Origin: Syntrophaceae bacterium UBA2208
GTDB lineage: Bacteria > Desulfobacterota > BSN033 > UBA1163
Reading direction: 5' to 3'
DNA length: 8,898 nt
NCBI GenBank assembly: GCA_002327885.1
Contig: DCUS01000106.1
Location: 10,233 to 19,130, forward strand
Shown: in pieces, positions 5,973-8,898 of the stretch
Numbering within the stretch: the stretch's first letter is position 1
How the letters are laid out: each line of letters opens with the position of its first letter
The notes under the pieces: model-generated
Databases searched by the model: none
What the model was told of the DNA's origin: nothing
The model's input: the letters and a program-made list of their open reading frames with translations, nothing else
Program-made: the position numbers and the translations under genes

Positions 5973-7553
5973 ATGGCAAAAAAATTAGAGATTTGGGTAT
6001 TTGGAGACCATCGCAATTATCTTCAGGATCGTTTAACCTTGCAAGTATTGGGACAGGCGCGAGCTCTCTCTGGTGATCAAGGAAGGGTGACGGTGGCCCT
6101 TTTGGGACATCAGGTGGAAGAAATTGCCAAAGAATATATCGCCTACGGAGCCCAGCGCATCCTGATCGTGGATGATTCAAAATTAACGTCGTATCGGGCG
6201 GATTTATTTACAACCATTATCAGTCATCTGATTCAGGAGCAAAAACCGGATATCTTTCTGCTGGGGTCTTCAGAGTTTGGTAAAGAGCTCGCCCCTCGGA
6301 TCGCTAAGCGACTCGGCGTCGGGCTCAGCGCGGATTGTGTTTCTTTTGATTGGGATGAGCAAGGGGAGAGGTTAACGGCCTGCAGTCCGGCCTTCGGAGG
6401 AAATTTTTTGGCGCGGATCGTATGGAGCACTCATCGTCCCTATATGGCTACGGTAAGCTCCGGGACTTTTTCTGAACGTCCGTATGACCAAGCCGCGCAT
6501 GGGGAGATAGTAAGGGTAGAAAAAAATTTAGAGGGAGTTTCTTCTAAAATCAAAATGGTCTCCTCCGTTCGCCAACCGCATCAGGCGGGTAAATTAGAGG
6601 ATGCCAAAATTGTCATCGCAGGGGGACGAGGCGTCAAGAATTCCGAAGGATTCAACTACATCAGAGAGTTGGCCTTACTTTTGGGGGGGGAGGTGGGGGC
6701 CACCCGGCCGGCCGTGGATGCACATTGGACTTCGCACGAACAATTAATTGGACAAACAGGCAAGTCCGTCAAACCGGAGTTGTTCATTACCTGCGGAACC
6801 TCCGGAGCGGTGCAATATACCGCCGCCATTCGAAGAGCGGGGACGACTGTTGCGGTGAACCGTGATCCACGCGCCCCCGTATTTAAAATCGCCGATTTCG
6901 GAATTGTTGCCGACTCCCTATCTTTTCTCCCTGCCTTTATCACGGAAATCAAAAATCATCTTTTTCGCGAGATTACAGATTTATATCGCATCCAAGGAAC
7001 GACCGGCAGGGGCAAGAAATCTCTCTCTTTCGGCCAGCGTATCAAAAAGCTGAGGGAAGACCACAAAATGAGCGTGGTCGACCTGGCGGAAAAGACGGGG
7101 CAACCCCCGGAGATGATTGAACAAGTAGAGGCAGACCATTTGACTCCTCCGGTTTCCTTCCTGCTGCAACTTTCGGAGGCTCTCCAAATTGATGCCAGTA
7201 CCTTTTTGACCGAGCAGGAAAAGATTCAAATTGATGGAAAGAGGCAGGAGGGATTTATCAAGCGCACCCAGAACTATTCTTACCGCACTCTCACTCCGGG
7301 CGCTGCAGATAAGCATTTACGCGCCTTTATGGTCACGATTGACCCTAAAGAAAAACATAAGATAGTAGAATATAAGCATCCGGGCGAAGAATTCATCTTT
7401 GTTTATAAGGGAGAATTGGAGCTTACCTTAGAGAGTAAGGTGTTCCATTTGAAGCAGGGAGAAACAATACATTTTAATTCTGAAACCAAACATAAACTCC
7501 AGAATATTTCAGATGAAACGTGTGAACTCATCGTAACATTATATACCCCTTAA
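5973..7553 (+). CDS. etfA: EtfA fused to an XRE helix-turn-helix and a cupin domain
   Basis: A 526-residue fusion. Residues 1-330 are a full electron transfer flavoprotein alpha subunit: N-terminal domain (1-200), then the FAD domain with IVIAGGRGV (213-221), VGATRPAVDAHW (241-252), IGQTGKSVKPEL (259-270), CGTSGAVQY (274-282), NRDPRAPVFKIADFGIVAD (296-314). Normal EtfA (about 320 residues) ends here. A charged linker leads to an XRE-type HTH (352-411; FGQRIKKLRE, then SVVDLAEKTGQ and the second helix EMIEQVEAD). A single-stranded cupin barrel follows (430-525; KHPGEEFIFVYKGELEL, KQGETIHFN, H507), the layout of XRE-cupin regulators that sense small ligands. The frame has no stop or obvious restart between the parts. 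Only H469, E473 and H507 remain as likely metal ligands; Y467 occupies a position often held by histidine. The usual FAD-contacting His of the SGAxQH motif is Y282. A DNA-binding, ligand- or redox-sensing ETF is inferred, not shown. Confidence 0.9.
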   Translation: MAKKLEIWVFGDHRNYLQDRLTLQVLGQARALSGDQGRVTVALLGHQVEEIAKEYIAYGAQRILIVDDSKLTSYRADLFTTIISHLIQEQKPDIFLLGSSEFGKELAPRIAKRLGVGLSADCVSFDWDEQGERLTACSPAFGGNFLARIVWSTHRPYMATVSSGTFSERPYDQAAHGEIVRVEKNLEGVSSKIKMVSSVRQPHQAGKLEDAKIVIAGGRGVKNSEGFNYIRELALLLGGEVGATRPAVDAHWTSHEQLIGQTGKSVKPELFITCGTSGAVQYTAAIRRAGTTVAVNRDPRAPVFKIADFGIVADSLSFLPAFITEIKNHLFREITDLYRIQGTTGRGKKSLSFGQRIKKLREDHKMSVVDLAEKTGQPPEMIEQVEADHLTPPVSFLLQLSEALQIDASTFLTEQEKIQIDGKRQEGFIKRTQNYSYRTLTPGAADKHLRAFMVTIDPKEKHKIVEYKHPGEEFIFVYKGELELTLESKVFHLKQGETIHFNSETKHKLQNISDETCELIVTLYTP

Positions 7554-7588
7554 CTTTCCTTCCCATGATTCTTCGTCTCCGGCATTCC

Positions 7589-7738
7589 CTACTCTTTGGG
7601 TTTTCTCTTTTCCATCTCTCGATTCTTCAACTCCGTCCTTCTGATCTTTCCCGCAGTGGTCTTGGGTAATTCTCTGATGAACTCCAGTTCTCTGGGAACT
7701 TTATTTTTTTCTAAGTGCCGGCCCCAAAAACCTGCTAA
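7589..7738 (-). pseudogene. C-terminal remnant of an AMP-forming acyl-CoA ligase
   Basis: On the minus strand a frame ending in TAG at 7589-7591 reads, in the order of translation, LAGFWGRHLEKNKVPRELEF, then IRELPKTTAGKIRRTELK and a charged tail. This is the hallmark C-terminal end of the AMP-dependent acyl-CoA synthetase family: KVPR, then the ELPKT-x-GKIRR motif with its catalytic, acetylatable lysine. Full enzymes have 500-600 residues; only about 50 remain. Upstream the match fades and an in-frame stop occurs at 7763-7765, with no start codon or ribosome binding site, so it is a broken gene. Its family is metabolically matched to the adjacent dehydrogenase, since it activates acids to the CoA esters that such enzymes oxidise, but it points the other way. 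It has no known function left. Confidence 0.75.
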
Positions 7739-7781
7739 TGGCCTAACCGTCAGGGAAACATTTCATTAAAGGAATTATTTT

Positions 7782-8135
7782 TCACTCAATTGGGGTATAA
7801 GTTTTAGTCTCCTCGACTAAAAAAGGGGTACAGAGCATTCCTATGCTCATTTTTTTTACCCAAAACCTGACGATGTTAATGGTTTCGCCTTCTAAGTTCA
7901 CAATACTCGGAAGTTTCTCCGCAAAGGTGATGTCATCACTTTTGAACTCATAATAGAAGGGACTGCTGCTATAAGGATCTGGCACTAAGATCACCTTTTT
8001 AGGATCATAGGGATGCTTGAGGGGTGAACCGGAAAAAGGAACATGGGTTCTCTTCAGCCCCTTCAAATTTTTCGGTCTTTCATAAGCCTCTATTTCAAAC
8101 TTCCTGACCTCCTGTGGAAAGTTCTTGTTCTGCAT
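7782..8135 (-). CDS. Small conserved protein of unknown function, 117 residues
   Basis: A soluble, charged protein with no signal peptide or membrane segment. The frame is open to a TTG at 8213, but the ATG at 8135 is preferred because AAAGGAGAGGG lies just before it, while the extra 26 codons have no ribosome binding site and overlap the upstream gene. Conserved-looking blocks are THVPFSGSPLKHPYDPKKV, DPYSSSPFYYEFKSDDI, VNLEGETINIVRFWVKK and SIGMLCTPF. From memory, similar short proteins in sulfate-reducing bacteria carry the name inorganic pyrophosphatase Ppa, but the family I pyrophosphatase DxDPxD signature is absent, so I do not adopt that function. It follows the radical SAM gene by 67 bases on the same strand, and may be co-transcribed. 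Confidence 0.7.
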   Translation of the reverse strand: MQNKNFPQEVRKFEIEAYERPKNLKGLKRTHVPFSGSPLKHPYDPKKVILVPDPYSSSPFYYEFKSDDITFAEKLPSIVNLEGETINIVRFWVKKMSIGMLCTPFLVEETKTYTPIE

Positions 8136-8202
8136 CGCACCCTCTCCTTTGAAATATCTCGTTCCGACTTTTTTATAGAATATCATCGTTCCTTTTAAAA
8201 TT

Positions 8203-8898
8203 TCAACCTCCAAACTGATCTCTTAGAAAATGAAGAATCGTCCGGATACCCAAACCATGTTTTTTGATGTGATGCCAGATATCCAGGATTGCTTTTTTTG
8301 AGCGGGTATAGTAAAGGAGGTGCGCTTTAAGCAGAAGCCACTCCATTCGGATGAATGAAAGATGGTCGTGTTTAAAGACTAAGTGCTGCATATCGAAGAA
8401 GGACCAGGGCGCTCTCCATCTAAAGATTCGGTCCTTCATCTGCTCATAGAGGGCCGTGCCTGGATAAGGGGTGAGAATGGAAAACTGGGCGACATTGGTA
8501 TTGAGCCTTTTAGCAAAACGGATGGTTTCGTGAATCGTCTCAACCGTTTCATGGAGTCCTCCCAAGATATAGGAAGCATGGATTTCAAGACCATTCTTTT
8601 TGAGCATCTCCACGGCCTGAACCGTACTTTCCACATCGATTCCCTTCTTCAATTCTTCAAGGGTCTTCGGATTAAAGGATTCCACACCGATGAAGACCGA
8701 TTTCGCCCCTGCCCTGACCATCTCTTTTAGCATTTCCTCATTTCGAAGCAGGAGGTCCACCCTGGATAAGCACCACCACCAGAGATCGAGTCTCTTGTCG
8801 ATGATCCCATGGCAAATTTCAATCACCCTCTTCGGAAGAAGGTTAAAGGTATCATCCACAAAGGCCACCGCATTAAAATGATATCGGTCATAAATCTC
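8203..8898 (-). CDS. B12-binding-type radical SAM protein, C-terminal part (5' end outside window)
   Basis: The frame stays open to the right edge, giving 232 residues from the edge to the TGA at 8203-8205. The GTG at 8868 is internal, since the coding match EIYDRYHFNAVAFVDDTFNL continues straight through it. The sequence is the second half of a radical SAM barrel: AFVDDTFNL, WWWCLSRVDLL, MVRAGAKSVFIGVESFNPKT, LEIHASYILGG and FSILTPYPGTALYEQM. These blocks are typical of the family with an N-terminal cobalamin-binding domain (BchE/HpnJ-like). The CxxxCxxC cluster motif would lie upstream, outside the window. A helical, tryptophan- and histidine-rich tail follows. Substrate is unknown; methyl transfer or ring rearrangement is typical of the group. 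The 117-residue protein follows it on the same strand. Confidence 0.88.
   Translation of the reverse strand, partial: EIYDRYHFNAVAFVDDTFNLLPKRVIEICHGIIDKRLDLWWWCLSRVDLLLRNEEMLKEMVRAGAKSVFIGVESFNPKTLEELKKGIDVESTVQAVEMLKKNGLEIHASYILGGLHETVETIHETIRFAKRLNTNVAQFSILTPYPGTALYEQMKDRIFRWRAPWSFFDMQHLVFKHDHLSFIRMEWLLLKAHLLYYTRSKKAILDIWHHIKKHGLGIRTILHFLRDQFGG

Noticed and set aside
6960..7090. Separate gene for the HTH-cupin part with an internal start
   Set aside because: The only nearby ATG falls inside the helix-turn-helix itself, and there is no stop or ribosome binding site between EtfA and the HTH. A true fusion explains the sequence better.
1..8898. CRISPR array, tRNA/rRNA gene, toxin-antitoxin or phage-defence system
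   Set aside because: No regularly spaced repeats, no cloverleaf-like sequence and no defence-type gene were found on either strand.

Overview
This window carries genes of an anaerobic, probably syntrophic or sulfate-reducer-like bacterium. An acyl-CoA dehydrogenase with its own electron transfer flavoprotein genes, a C-terminal remnant of an AMP-forming acyl-CoA ligase, a cobalamin-type radical SAM enzyme and a WxxGxW secreted protein together suggest a Desulfobacterota-type genome. This is inference from gene content; there is no rRNA or marker gene here to fix the taxonomy.

Layout. Positions 1-2938 are plus-strand housekeeping and envelope genes: the C-terminal half of an MFS transporter (cut by the window edge), a glyoxalase II-like metallo-hydrolase with a good promoter in front of it, a monofunctional peptidoglycan glycosyltransferase (mtgA), and an EamA/DMT permease. 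The last three are closely spaced and probably co-transcribed. Positions 2939-3160 hold a nested inverted-repeat element built around an ATTCTGA...GAAGAATCT core. Positions 3161-3451 (minus) encode a small secreted WxxGxW-repeat protein. Positions 3568-3780 (minus) are the last ~70 codons of an M42 aminopeptidase, a gene remnant.

The centre (3954-7553, plus) is a three-gene unit: acyl-CoA dehydrogenase, EtfB, and a 526-residue protein in which a complete EtfA is fused in frame to an XRE helix-turn-helix and a cupin domain. This is the most unusual item in the window. It joins the electron acceptor of acyl-CoA oxidation covalently to what looks like a DNA-binding, ligand-sensing regulator. A short inverted repeat overlaps the candidate -10 and ribosome binding site just upstream of the unit and could be its operator. 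The unit is bounded on both sides by gene remnants on the opposite strand: M42 on the left, and the C-terminus of an acyl-CoA ligase at 7589-7738 on the right. This suggests the segment was inserted or rearranged into place.

The right end (7782-8898, minus) holds a 117-residue conserved protein of unknown function, preceded by the C-terminal part of a B12-binding-type radical SAM protein that runs off the window.

Functional reading: the dehydrogenase oxidises an acyl-CoA, EtfB/EtfA takes the electrons, and the HTH-cupin tail could report substrate or redox status to transcription. The catalytic parts rest on visible motifs. The regulatory link is inference.
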